Below, one piece after another: positions 43,544 through 53,649 of a stretch of 53,916 nucleotides of DNA (within the stretch, counting starts at the first letter, position 1; each line of letters begins with the position of its first letter). Made by a program: the position numbers and the translations under genes. Under the pieces are notes generated by a model. That model ran no database searches and was not told where the DNA came from. It saw only the letters and a list, made by a program, of their open reading frames with translations. The DNA comes from Chara braunii (lineage: Eukaryota > Streptophyta > Charophyceae > Charales > Characeae). Where the stretch lies: assembly GCA_003427395.1 (NCBI GenBank), contig BFEA01000069.1, positions 933,181 to 987,096 of the forward strand. The letters run 5' to 3'.

Positions 43544-45360
43544 GCAGTTGCATCTTCGGGATATTTTGTAGAAACGAGACTTAGTAAAATCCTAGGTTAC
43601 CAATGGTCTGGAGACCGGACGTCTCCCCCCCCCGTCGTCCGGATTTCCATACGACGCCTTTTTGGCATAAAAATAAAATAAAAAATAAAAAAAATTATGA
43701 AATTTCTGCGCATGGCCTAGAGACCTCCCACAAAAAAATTCAGATTTTTTCGAGCATTTGCTGATAGGGCGGTATTTGGGGGGGGAGGGGGGGTAGAAGG
43801 GGTTTTGGTGGGGATAGGAGGGGTATAGATGGGGAATGAATCTTTAAAGATTTTTATTATTTTTTTTACTAGCCCAAATGATTCAAAAATTTGGTGGCAT
43901 ACACCTAATGCAAGGTGGAAGGCATATGATTTTTTTTTATTTTTTTTTTTTTCCCGCTAGGTCGGACATGCCCTGTCCGGTCTGACGTCCGACCAGACGT
44001 CCGGTCGGACGTCCCGGACGGTCAGGGGGGTCCCGAACGTCCGGCCCGGTAACCTAGGTAAAATCTTAAAAATCTTGAAGTGTATTACGGTAACGAAATC
44101 CCGAAAACACTTCGAGATATAATGTAAAACCACACTAATTAATTTACAAAAAGTCCCGAAGTGTATTTCGGTAATGAAATTTTTAAAAACACTTTGCGAT
44201 AAAACGTAGAAATGATACTTAGTAAAATCCTCAAAATCCCGAAGTGTATTTCGGTAACGAAATCCCGAAATCACTTCAAGATATATCATAGAAACGAGAC
44301 TTGGTACAATCCCAAAAATCCAGAAGTGTATTTCGGTAACGAAATCTCGAAAACATTTTGGGATATATCGTAGAAACATGACTCGGTACAATCCCGTCAA
44401 TCCTAAATTGTATTTCGGTAATGAAATCCCGAAAGCACTCCGGGATATATCGTAGAAACAAAACTCGGTAAAATCCCGAAAATCCCGAAGTGCATTTCGA
44501 TAACGAAATCCCGAAAACACTTCGGGATATATTGTAGAAACGAGACTCGGTAAAATCCTTCAAATCCCGAAGTGCAATTCGTTAACGAAATCCCGAATCC
44601 ACGTCGGGATATAATCGGTCGAATCTCGAAAATCCTCAAGTGCGATTTGGTAACGAAATCCCGAATCCACATCGGGACATCGTGTACAAATAACACTAAG
44701 TAAATCCCGAAAAATCCCGAAAATCCCGAAGTGTATTTCGGTAACGAAATCCTGAAAGCACTTCGGGATATAACCGATGGAATCTCGAAAATCCCGAAGT
44801 GCAACTCGGTAACGAAATCCCAAAACCACGTCGGGATATAACCGGTCAAATCCGGAAAATCCGAAGTGCGATTCGGTAACGAAATCCCAAATCCACGTCA
44901 GAATATAACCGATCGAATCCCGAAAATCCTGAAGTGTGATTCGATAACGAAATCCCAAATCCACGTCGGAATATAACCGATCGAATCCTGGAAATCCAGA
45001 AGTGTATTTCTGTAACGGAATCCCGAAATTACTCTGGGATAGATCGTTGAAACAAAACTCGGTAAAATCTCAAAAATCCGAAAGTGTATTTTAGTAACGA
45101 ATTCCCAAAACACTTCGGGATATAACATAGAAACCAAACTTGGTAAAATCTCGTAAATCTCGAAGTGTTTTTCGGTAACGAAATTTCGAAAACACTTCGG
45201 GATATAACCTAAAAACAAGACTCGGTAAAATCCTGAAAATCCTGAAGTGTATTCCGGTAATTAAATCCCAAAAACACATCTGCATATAACATAGAAACGG
45301 AACAAAGTGAAACTTCGAAAATCCTGAAAATCTCAAAGTTTATTTCGGTAACGGAATCTT
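43544..45360. repeat. Satellite S2 array, 82-bp (and about 62-bp) monomers
   Basis: The unit is CCGAAGTGTATTTCGGTAAC, GAAATCCCGAAAACACTTCG, GGATATATCGTAGAAACGAG and ACTCGGTAAAATCCCGAAAAT. Starts at 44241, 44323 and 44405 give a period of 82. Between about 44570 and 45000 several units lack the GTAGAAACGAGAC part and are about 62 bp. The hAT-like element at 43592-44057 interrupts the left end. Very diverged sequence of similar style continues to about 45770. Long minus-strand frames with FRDFVTEIHF repeats are monomer translations. Confidence 0.9.
43592..44057. mobile_element. hAT-like MITE, 466 bp, with 8-bp target duplication
   Basis: The ends are CTAGGTTACC and GGTAACCTAG, perfect inverted repeats of 10 bp. 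GTAAAATC flanks both sides exactly (43584-43591 and 44058-44065), and removing the element rejoins an S2 monomer. Eight-base duplications are typical of hAT transposons. Subterminal regions hold GGACGTCC and GTCCGG palindromes. There is no coding capacity, so it is a non-autonomous copy. Confidence 0.8.
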
Positions 45361-45784
45361 GATTTTCACGAATTTTACAGAATATTAGATTTTTCATTGC
45401 AATTTTTATAATTTTTATAATTTTTTGGAAATTTAAGGATTGGCAGAATAACATAAGAACGGGGCATACTAAAGTGTATTTCGACAACGAAATCTCGATT
45501 TTCATGATTTTTTTTAAGTTTCGGGTTTTCCCTGAGCTAGGAATTTCCAATTTTTATGAATTTTCGAGAATTTTGGGATTGCCGCGATAACACAAATACG
45601 AGAAATACTACAATATTTTTCGATGACGAAATCCGAATTTCGCGATTTTTCAGGATTTTCATAGTTTTTCTAGTTTCGAACTTTCGTTGATTTTCTGTAA
45701 TTTCGGGATTGTCAAGATAATGTAAAAACGAGACTTAGTTTATGGTTTTCGGGATTTTACAAAGTCATCTTCGCCAATAACAAA

Positions 45785-45893
45785 CCACGAATTCGCTCAA
45801 ACTTCGGTAGTCAATTCGGCGAAATGTTTGGATCCTATTGGTCACGAGTGAGTCCTAGGAAAGATCTTAGTTCAATTATGGTCTTAGGTTGTG
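45785..45893 (-). pseudogene. Ty3/gypsy pol fragment, downstream part
   Basis: On the minus strand the frame reads TIIELRSFLGLTRDQ and then a stop. ELRSFLGL is the conserved segment just after the RT in Ty3/gypsy polyproteins, where RNase H begins. It continues the gypsy RT at 52446-53235 once PLE4 is removed. The rest of RNase H and integrase is absent; S2-like sequence begins at about 45770. Confidence 0.75.
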
Positions 45894-46562
45894 TGATAGT
45901 ACATCCAACAGAAATGACTTCAGCAAAGCGCAAACAATCGTCAATCATGAAACACTCCAAATTGCTGACAGGATGCACAGGAAAAATCAAAGATGAGAGA
46001 CAGAAAAGAAGAAGTGAAACCACACCAAACCTGAGTCGAAGACGAGGGACGAGAAGGAAGAAACAAACACCAGGATAACAACAGTCTCCTGAATGCGACT
46101 TTAAAAAAATAGAACATTACAACACAGTCGGTATGACCCAACTAGTTTCGGCTGGCCGCCACCGACGGTCGTCAGGGGTCTTGGTCGGTGAGGAGGTGTC
46201 TAGCTACACTAGACATCCTATTTATATCATGTGTTCTATAGAAACTATCGTAGATAACAGACCAACTAGAGTCTAGAACTTTCCTCCCTTCTTTTTAATC
46301 CGTACTCAAGTTGAAACGCCGACCAAAAGCAGAACAACCACTGACTCAAGGACTAGCACCCGGTACTCGGCAACCTCTAAGGTCTACACAATTGAAGATT
46401 CGAATGGCCGAGTAACAAAGTAAAATCACTAACACGAGGACTGGTACCCAACTCTCGCCAAGCTCTGCACAATAAGCTTCGAACCCTCGACCAACAAATA
46501 TACCATTGCTGACTTCGGGGCTGCTACCAGGTATCCCACCAAAGGACCCCGGAACTGAAACC
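45894..46562 (-). repeat. PLE4 3' pseudo-LTR
   Basis: Starts TGATAGTACATCC (plus strand) and ends near GGAACTGAAACC. It is colinear with 51766-52434 over 669 bp. A CT tract is not present. Confidence 0.93.
46135..46180 (-). ncRNA. Hammerhead ribozyme, PLE4 3' pLTR
   Basis: On the minus strand: GACCC, CTGACGA (position 7 is variable in hammerheads), helix II, GAAA, ACTAGT as minimal helix III, cleavage triplet GTT, then GGGTC. The core is complete. Helix II is imperfect (a C-A mismatch and a G-U pair), so activity may be reduced. Confidence 0.8.
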
Positions 46563-46712
46563 CGCGGGACTGAAAACCACTAGCACGGTGACTAGTACCC
46601 AACGTTCGTCAAGCTCTTGCACAAAAGGCTTCGAACCCTCGACCAATAGATAGACCACTACTGACTCGGGGTTGTTACCCGGCATCCCACTAAAGGTCCC
46701 CGGGACTGAAAA
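46424..46712 (-). repeat. Tandem duplication of about 145-150 bp at the 3' pLTR edge
   Basis: The segment at about 46424-46563 (CCCAACTCTCGCCAAGCTC through CCCCGGAACTGAAACC) recurs at about 46574-46712 with moderate divergence. The first copy is inside the pLTR; the second is in the internal 3' untranslated part. Further shorter copies of GGGACTGA(A/C)ACCCGC follow to about 46880. Confidence 0.75.
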
Positions 46713-46984
46713 CCCGTGGGACTTACCAACCGCTGACTCTGGGAGTGATACCCCCTATCCAATGAAAAGTCTCCAGGACTGAAACCTAGGTCTTATCATC
46801 AACACGTGAGGACCTCGGGACTGACACCCGCAGGTCATGTCAACATTCCGTCTAGCCCCGGGACTGACACCCGCAGGTTACTGGAAATTTTTTGCAATAC
46901 TGTAAAACAAAGATCCTACGTAACTCGGGATCTAAGTTAATACAGACAATCAAGTCACAAACTTCCAGAACAACAGTAAACAGT

Positions 46985-49821
46985 TCACCGAGCAAAACAT
47001 CCCCAATTGGTGAAAACGGGGATCCAGTGCTTCAAACACTGAAATTTTCGTGAAAAGTTAATCAAGGCCCGATCAAAACAATTGTCGGGATACACTTGCA
47101 TCCAGAGTTCATGCTTCAACATAAAAAGGAAGGGTAGCTCCAAACTAGGAATTGAAGTAAATATTATCGCACGATGAAGAAAAGATCCAATCACGACAAG
47201 TTTCTATCGTTTGCAGCAGAAAGATCGATAATCCTGAATACTTTGGAAGATCAGAGGACAGTTGACCTCTCCCGTCTGATTTTTATGCTTAGCCATAGAT
47301 ACCACCCGACATGGATTTTCCAGGATCATTAGCCCACAACCGATGAAGTCCCTTCTGTGCGACAAGTTGGTCTGTTCAAGAACCAATGCCTTATCATAAT
47401 AAGTGTGAAAGTTCTCCAACATTTGATCGGCTACCTCCTTCAACGACCGATCAGAAATACGATATTTAACAAATAATGAAAGATCATCAACAATCCTGCA
47501 GCCATGTACCAACGACTTCTGCTTCTTCAGAGATGATACAAAATTGAATTCATGAAATGCACAGAGTAAGCACGCCAGCGCAGGGCTCGAAGTCATGCCC
47601 ATGGGGATGGCAACAGTTTGTCGAATCAATCGTCCAGGGACCAAGATATAGGTATTGTCGAGTTCGTACTCAACGAATGCCACAATATGAGAGAACTTAA
47701 TCCGAACCCAGCCATCCTCGCCCTTCCCCTTCGTCAACCTAACAACTTTGCCATGCATGCGAACCAAAACTGCAGAGAATCCTTCGCTAGTCTAGTAATC
47801 TAAAATCCAGCGTAATGCAAGAAGAGTGGAACGATGAGGTAAGTTAGAAAACATCTCTTTGATGTCAAACGTTCCACCGACGAACGACTCATCATGTCTG
47901 AGTTTCGTATTGATACCCTCGATCCGTTTCATGATATCTGCAGTGCACTTCATGTTAAAGTACATAGTATCAGGTAGTCTCCACAACAGGAAGTTCACTG
48001 CTCTTGCAACTCGTCTGCCACCTATGATCGAACCGTCGGAATGGGATGGGCAGATAGGACGCCACTGACTCACATCCTTGTGTTTTGGTAGGAAGTAAGC
48101 ATTCCCAACCCTACCATTCTTGTTCCACCTACCCAATTTATTGAATTTCATACTGTTATATTGAGTTTTATATTTCGTCAACACATCGATCTCAGATTCC
48201 AGCACACGGATGAAGGATGAGTTGTCAGAAAAACGTTTACGCATTCCATCGCCATATACGACCGGGCAACAGACGAAGGTGTCGCAGTAGTTGTGGTCGA
48301 GAGGAGAGCGAACCAGCCCGCCAAGCATGGATAACTACTATTCAAACACATGGACAAAAAAAAGTGTAGATTCAGAGCCCGGAATCTGATCACGAAAGTC
48401 AGGAAGGAGACAGGTATCGAACATAACATCATCATACCGTGATAGAGGAGTTTGTCGTTTGAGTAGTAAAACGGGATCACCCGCTGCTGGTTGTAACACA
48501 TTCTTCGAGTTTCGGATACAGCTAGGAAAGAAATCCACTTGGCTTACCTGAAAGGACACGTGTCCATCGACGCGGGGAAATGATGGATTAGCATCAAGTC
48601 ACCACTCCTAGCCACAGTCCTGAAATTATGGATCACATCACCTACTGACAGGTTTTTACACCACACCACGTGCATACGCCTTACTATCATATCCTTCCAT
48701 GCAGGTTCAATGTCGAGCTTATTGTTCAGACGTGCACAAACTTTCCGGATGACTGACTTACTATAGCGATAATCGTAGATCACCCGAACTACCCGTTGCC
48801 GAACATGAACGCCAAACACCCGGGAAATCACGTTGGACAATATATTACGTAGCCTACCACAAGTCCGTTTCTCTTGAAAATAACGAACGACCGAGAAGGC
48901 ATAGATTAGTTATCGAAACTCCCATGTGATCAACTGCCGGCGCGAGACTGGATGAATAAGTAACTGGATAAGACAAGGTTTGAGTCTCAAAGATTTTGTA
49001 CAAAACGGAACGATGGATTCAAACACAATGGTAGCTCCACCAACCAACCAGCCACGTGAGCTCCTCAATTGATCTCTGTCCCCATTACACGAGACAATAG
49101 ACGACGCATAACATCGTTTTAAAACCTTCCAATTATCCAACAATAACAGACGATTAGGACAAACAACCACTACCCTATCAATCAGCAGGTTTGGACAGTG
49201 ATTAAGAATTCGAATAAGACTGGACAACACCACACCACATGAGGAGTGAAAAACGATGATAGAACAATGAGTCGCACGAGTCAAAGTCAACCTTAACTTC
49301 CCCTTCCTCCGCAGCCTCTCCCTCTTACCCAGTCTTCTTTTCTTACTTTTCCTAGGTTTGTCCTTAGAGTTCAGTGCAGCGGAGAAGAAACGAATATAAA
49401 ACCGTTCAGTATCAGCAAGATCATCAGAAGTGCAACTACAGATAGGTATAGCCACATACTTCCTGGTGCCACATCTTCGCAACCAGCAATAGAGTCGTTC
49501 GTTCCTTCTTCCTTTCTCCACCAGCGTATCCTTACATGCCCGATATACGTGTTCGGCCCACCGAATATCCAGATCTCGAGAGGTACTTCCTACGTACAAA
49601 TGACGATGCCAGGGAGAGACCAAAACATAAATATGAGGACCGCGAACTACTTCTCCATCCACCAACCACTTCAGAATACAAGATGAAAGTTTGGAAGCCC
49701 ATGGAATCAAACCACAGAGGATCAGAGCAGCGACTACTACACGAAAAAACACATCCACTCTCCTACATCGCGAGTTATTGAGGGAAGAAGATCGAAAATA
49801 AGAATGAACGATAGCTAGCAA
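46985..49821 (-). pseudogene. PLE4 ORF2: GIY-YIG endonuclease plus Penelope RT
   Basis: The first segment (49821-48910, 303 codons) is open. It has the lead-in helix (VDVFFRVVVAALILCGLIPW), GIY-YIG (GPHIYVLVSP, LYVGSTSRDLDIRWAEHVY), the catalytic Glu/Asn segment (DTERFYIRFFSAALNS), and the linker DNWKVLKRCYASSIVSC. After TAA at 48908 the same frame continues to about 48545. One frameshift then leads to a frame that stays the same to 46985. RT marks: FLPKHKDVSQWRPICPSHSD, motif A GGTFDIKEMFSNLPH (Asp intact), TVAIPMGMTSSPALACLLCA, and motif C RIVDDLSLFVKY. Stops lie near 48335 (two TAG), 47790 and 47202 (TAG). This is the best preserved RT here, but it is not translatable as one product. Confidence 0.92.
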
Positions 49822-49924
49822 CCACAGACGTGCCGGGTTCGGGAGGGACCCTAAGAATCAACGGAGTCTCTCCCATCGTCCTTACCGTCGTTATCGCAGA
49901 CGTCATCAGAAACTTTCTAAACAA

Positions 49925-51735
49925 CTGCCTTCTTCCCAAATGCTCTTTCCACACGCTTCTCGATGATCTCGGTGATCGTCTTAGGTATCGTACTGTATTT
50001 GATGCCCTCCTTCATGCAGATTCCAATCAGATCATCCTTCTTCTTGTTCCTCAACTCTTTTCTCGCTTCTCGAATGAAGATTTCCCATTAGTTCTCGTCG
50101 CCTTGGTCAACCTTTGATTTGCCACGTTCAGTGCTCGCAGCAGACCCTCCAGCCACATCTAACCGTTGGTGAAATACTGAGTTAGGCGCTGTCTCAGCGT
50201 CCCGCTTAGCAAGTTCTTTTTTAAGCTTGACATTTTCTTGTTCCGCTTCTCGTCTTCGGTTCAATTCCGGCAATCTAAGTTCCTTCAGAGTATTGACTTC
50301 CAAAGTGTGTAGTTGCGCTAGCTGAGTAGGGTCGATACTGAGTCTGTCCATTGACTTAAGAGGTGTAGTAGACGACATCTTGAGTTGCGAAGAAGGGGAC
50401 GATGCGAGACGGATCCGCTTGTTACCGATACGTAACGCCTCCCTCTTCCAGTTCTCGCTTCCTGCATCGCCTGCTCATGCTGTTGCTTGACAGTCTGAAG
50501 CATTTCCTCCAAGGACTCTGCATGTTTGTTGGCAGCCGCCGCCGATTCGATTTTCGACTTCATGTCTTCATGCTCCTGCATGATCCTAAGAGAAGGTTAA
50601 CAACAGTCGTATTTTTCATCACCACTTAAGGACACCCTTTACCACTTCAGGATGCAGCCTGCCTAAACAGATGGTTTTCAAGGTCTTCGGACCTTTCACC
50701 ACTTCAGGACCATTCAGGTCAGAAAATCCTGAATGGTCCTGAAGTGGTGAAAGTTCCGAAGACGTTGAAAACGACTTGTTTTCGCAGGTTGCATTCTCAA
50801 GTGGTGAAGGGTTGTTTTTATGGTCTTCGGACCTTTCACCACTTCAAGACCATTCAGGACTTCAGACTGCCTAAAACTCTCACTTGACCACTTCATGATG
50901 CAGCCTGCCTAAACAGGTGGTTTTCGGGGTCTTCGGACCTTTCACCACTTCAGGACCATTCAAGATTTTTAGACTGCCCAAAACTCTCACTTCAGAATTT
51001 TTATTCCTGAATTTTCAGCTACCCGATAACCGCTTGTGATGATCCTTGCCAGCAGCACATCATCTCTGACAGGAGGTCGACTACACGACGCCACATCGTT
51101 TTTGACAGTCGTGCTCGGTGCAAACTGTAGCTTCTCGATCTCCTTCAGTAGTTTCTCCATCATGGGTTCACCTGGATTGCCACCGGGTTTCTGACCCCGC
51201 ACCACTTCGTACAAAGCATCCAAACGAGCATTCATAGCATCATGCAGTTCTTTGTTGAGAGCCTCTCTCTCCTTCTTCTCCAAAAGTCGTCGTTCTTCTT
51301 CTTCCTTTGCCTTTCTGAGTTTCTCTTTTTCTTCTCTACGAGCAGCCTCCTTCGCCATAGCTGCATCATACCACACCTTCATTTTCACCACAGAATCCTC
51401 AAGAGTTACGACACGCTGATTCAGATTGTACCACCTGCTACCTTTGGAATATTGACCAGTTGTACTACTAGGGGCTACTCCACTAGATGACTAGGAGGAG
51501 TAGGGGGAGGAGGAGGAGGAAGAGGTGAAGGAGGAGCAAAGGTAGGAAGAGCCGGTAGAGTGAGGATAGGAGCTTGTCCAACCGTCGCGCCATTCTGATT
51601 AACAGTCTTATGCGGGCACCATCGAGAGAAATGGTTTGGATCTCCACAATTGTAACATGTGCGAACGCTAGAAGTCGAAGCCATAGTGAGGACATCACCA
51701 GAAACGTACGAAGCCACACGTGATGTAGTCTAACC
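49925..51735 (-). pseudogene. PLE4 ORF1 (gag-like): CCHC knuckle, coiled coil, SAP-like
   Basis: On the minus strand the protein starts near MASYVSGDVLTMASTSSVR (51717) and has a perfect CX2CX4HX4C knuckle, CYNCGDPNHFSRWC. A long Pro-rich tract follows, with a frameshift near 51480. A Lys/Glu coiled coil runs through 51391-51200 (EEKEKLRKAKEEEERRLLEK), then a Pro/Gly linker. A foldback element at 50622-50990 interrupts it, and more coiled coil follows (50581-50088, two frames). The SAP-like module is at about 50045-49925 (LIGICMKEGIKYSTIPKTI ... RAFGKK). Domain order is the same as in PLE2. The copy is broken by at least two frame changes and the insertion. Confidence 0.82.
50622..50990. mobile_element. 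Foldback (MITE-like) insertion in PLE4 ORF1
   Basis: The arm at about 50632-50721 (ACCACTTCAGGATGCAGCCT, GGTCTTCGGACCTTTCACC and onward) is mirrored by 50731-50818 around a short AT-rich centre, giving a hairpin of about 85-bp arms. Two further partial copies follow in direct orientation to 50990. It has no coding capacity and no equivalent in PLE1-3. Confidence 0.75.
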
Positions 51736-51765
51736 TCTACGACGGTTACTCCGTGAGTGCAAGTG

Positions 51766-52434
51766 TGATAGTACATCCAACAAAAATGACTTCACCAAAG
51801 TGCAAACAAACGTCAATCATGAAACACTCCAAATTGCTGACAGGGTCCACAGGAAGAATCACAGATGAGAGACAGGAAAGAAGAAGTGAAACCACACTAT
51901 ACCTGAGTCGAAGACGAGAGACGGGAAGGAAGAAACAAACACCAGGATAACAACAACCTTTTGAACGAGACTTTAAAAAAATGGAACATTACGACACAGG
52001 CGATATGACCCGATAAGTTTCGGTCGACCGCCACCGGTGCTCGTCAGGGGTCTTGGTCGGTGAGGAGGTGTCTAGCTACAGTAGATGTCCTATTTATATA
52101 TTGTGTTCTATAGAAACTATCATAGATAACAGACCAACGAGAGTCTAGAATTTTCCTCACTTCTTTCAAATCCGTACTCAAGTCGAAACGCCGATCAAAA
52201 GCAGAACAATCACTGACTTCCGGACTAGCACCCGGTACTCGGCAAACTCAAAGGTCTACACAATCGAGGATTTGAACAGCCGACTAACAAAGTAAAATCA
52301 CTAACTCGGGGACTGGTACCCAACTCCCGCTAAGCTCTACACAATAAGTTTCGAACCCTCAACCAACAAATAGACCACTGCTGACTTCGGGGATACTACT
52401 AGGTATCCTACCGAAGGTCCCTTAGACTGAAACC
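51766..52434 (-). repeat. PLE4 5' pseudo-LTR
   Basis: A 669-bp direct repeat of 45894-46562, of the same length. It is preceded (on the minus strand, outside) by the gypsy RT. Confidence 0.93.
52007..52052 (-). ncRNA. Hammerhead ribozyme, PLE4 5' pLTR
   Basis: On the minus strand: GACCC, CTGACGA, helix II with loop GGTGGCGG, GAAA, a minimal helix III, triplet ATC, and GGGTC. The core is complete, but helix II (ACCG/CGGT only) and helix III (one pair) are weak compared with the 3' copy. Confidence 0.7.
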
Positions 52435-52445
52435 CTTAGGTTGTG

Positions 52446-53235
52446 ACCAATATCTGATTGTTGTAATCTTCTTTTCTTCAGGCCTTAGTCCTGCTTCATT
52501 CACTATATGCGCTAGGTATAAGACTTTAGGCTTAGCAAACTCAGACTTCTTCAGATTTGGTTTGAAGTTGCCGTCGTGGAACTTCTGGAAGACCATTCCT
52601 AGGTGTTTCTCGTGATCTTCTTGTGTCTTACTGTACACTAGAACGTCATCGAGGTAGACTACTACGAACTCAGTCCGATCATGCCATTGTCGGAACAATT
52701 CTTTCATTGACCTCTGGAAGGTCGCAGGCGCATTGGTCAAACCGAAAGGCATAACCACGAACTCGTAGTGACCATACCTGGTTCGGAATGTTGTCTTGTG
52801 TTGCTCCTCAGGAGCCACCTCGATCTGGTGGTACTTAAGATTAATCTTGCTAAAGTACCTGCATCCTTGCAACTGATTCAATAGATCATCAATGCGTGAA
52901 AGAGGCTTTGCGTTTCTGACAGTGACGGAGTTCAGCCCACGATAATCTACATAGACGAAGTTCATCTTTCTTTTTGGGCACGAATACGACACACACACCA
53001 TAAGGAGATGAGCTACGGTGAATTCATCCTTTGTCAGTAAGTTCTTGCAGCTGCTTACGTAGTTCCTCAAGTTTCCTAGAAGACATTCGGTAGACGGGAC
53101 CCTTAGGAATTTTATTTCCGGCCCCTTCCGCAAATGATCTTGATCGTGTGCTTAATAAAATGCTAAGTGATCCCGCTGGCTCAGTGTGCAAGTCCTCGTA
53201 CTCATCGAGAAGTTTTTCGATAGAAGGTGGATAGG
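52446..53235 (-). pseudogene. Ty3/gypsy reverse transcriptase, degraded
   Basis: This is a retrotransposon RT on the minus strand. From about 53235 the frame gives LLDEYEDLHTEPAG, then KGPVYRMSSRKLEELRKQL, LTDKG, a TGA stop, and SSSPYGVCVVFVPKKKDELR. A 2-bp deletion near 52950 shifts the frame. It continues VDYRGLNSVTV, PLSRIDDLLNQLQGCRYFSK, INLKYHQIEV, MPFGLTNAPATFQ and VVVYLDDVLVYSK. These are classic Ty3/gypsy RT motifs. The catalytic Asp of motif A is Asn (SKINLK), while the YLDD box is intact. It ends at the PLE4 insertion (WSQPK). Stop, frameshift and lost Asp make it non-functional. Confidence 0.92.
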
Positions 53236-53239
53236 ATGA

Positions 53240-53640
53240 GGAACACTCACTGACTCACTTGACAAGCACCATCATCACCTTCTGATCCGACTTCCTCTTT
53301 ACCATAGATTGAAAAGTTGGGTTACTCATACAATAGAAAGAATGAGTAAATACAAGATTCATGAAAACCATAGAAAACCATAAAACCCAACATTTGGTGT
53401 AGAGTGAAAAATTAGAACGCAAACTTCTGTTTCTGGTTTAAAAAAAAGATACATTTTCGACCACTTTCAAAAGACAAAGCAAAAAATCAGATAAATAGTC
53501 GAGCAATCCTCAAAATGTGGAGGAAAATTTTTGGTTGCAAAGATCCTGTTATACGACTCTAAGTCATTCTCAATAGATTGACAAAAAAACAGAGCTCTAA
53601 TAAAACAAACTCGAAAGTTATAAAAAAACAGTTTTAGTGA
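53240..53640. other. Unassigned AT-rich sequence
   Basis: It may include further degraded gypsy sequence upstream of the RT, but I cannot recognise a protease, gag or LTR. No other gene is seen. Confidence 0.35.
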
Positions 53641-53649
53641 ATTCTGACC

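Larger units (their letters stand above)
45894..52434 (-). mobile_element. PLE4: full-length, decayed Penelope-like element
   Basis: Two 669-bp pLTRs (45894-46562 and 51766-52434) flank ORF1 and ORF2 read on the minus strand. The 11-bp CTTAGGTTGTG sits on both outer sides (45883-45893 and 52435-52445), a clear target duplication inside a gypsy pol. It is closest to PLE2 and PLE1 in protein motifs. A foldback element lies within ORF1. Confidence 0.95.

Noticed and set aside
43957-45550. Minus-strand frames up to 187 codons with repeated FRDFVTEIHF
   Set aside because: They are S2 monomer translations; the frame is kept only where the period allows.
49536-49781. 81-codon plus-strand frame and other frames opposite PLE4 ORF2
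   Set aside because: Shadows of the minus-strand GIY-YIG/RT coding sequence.
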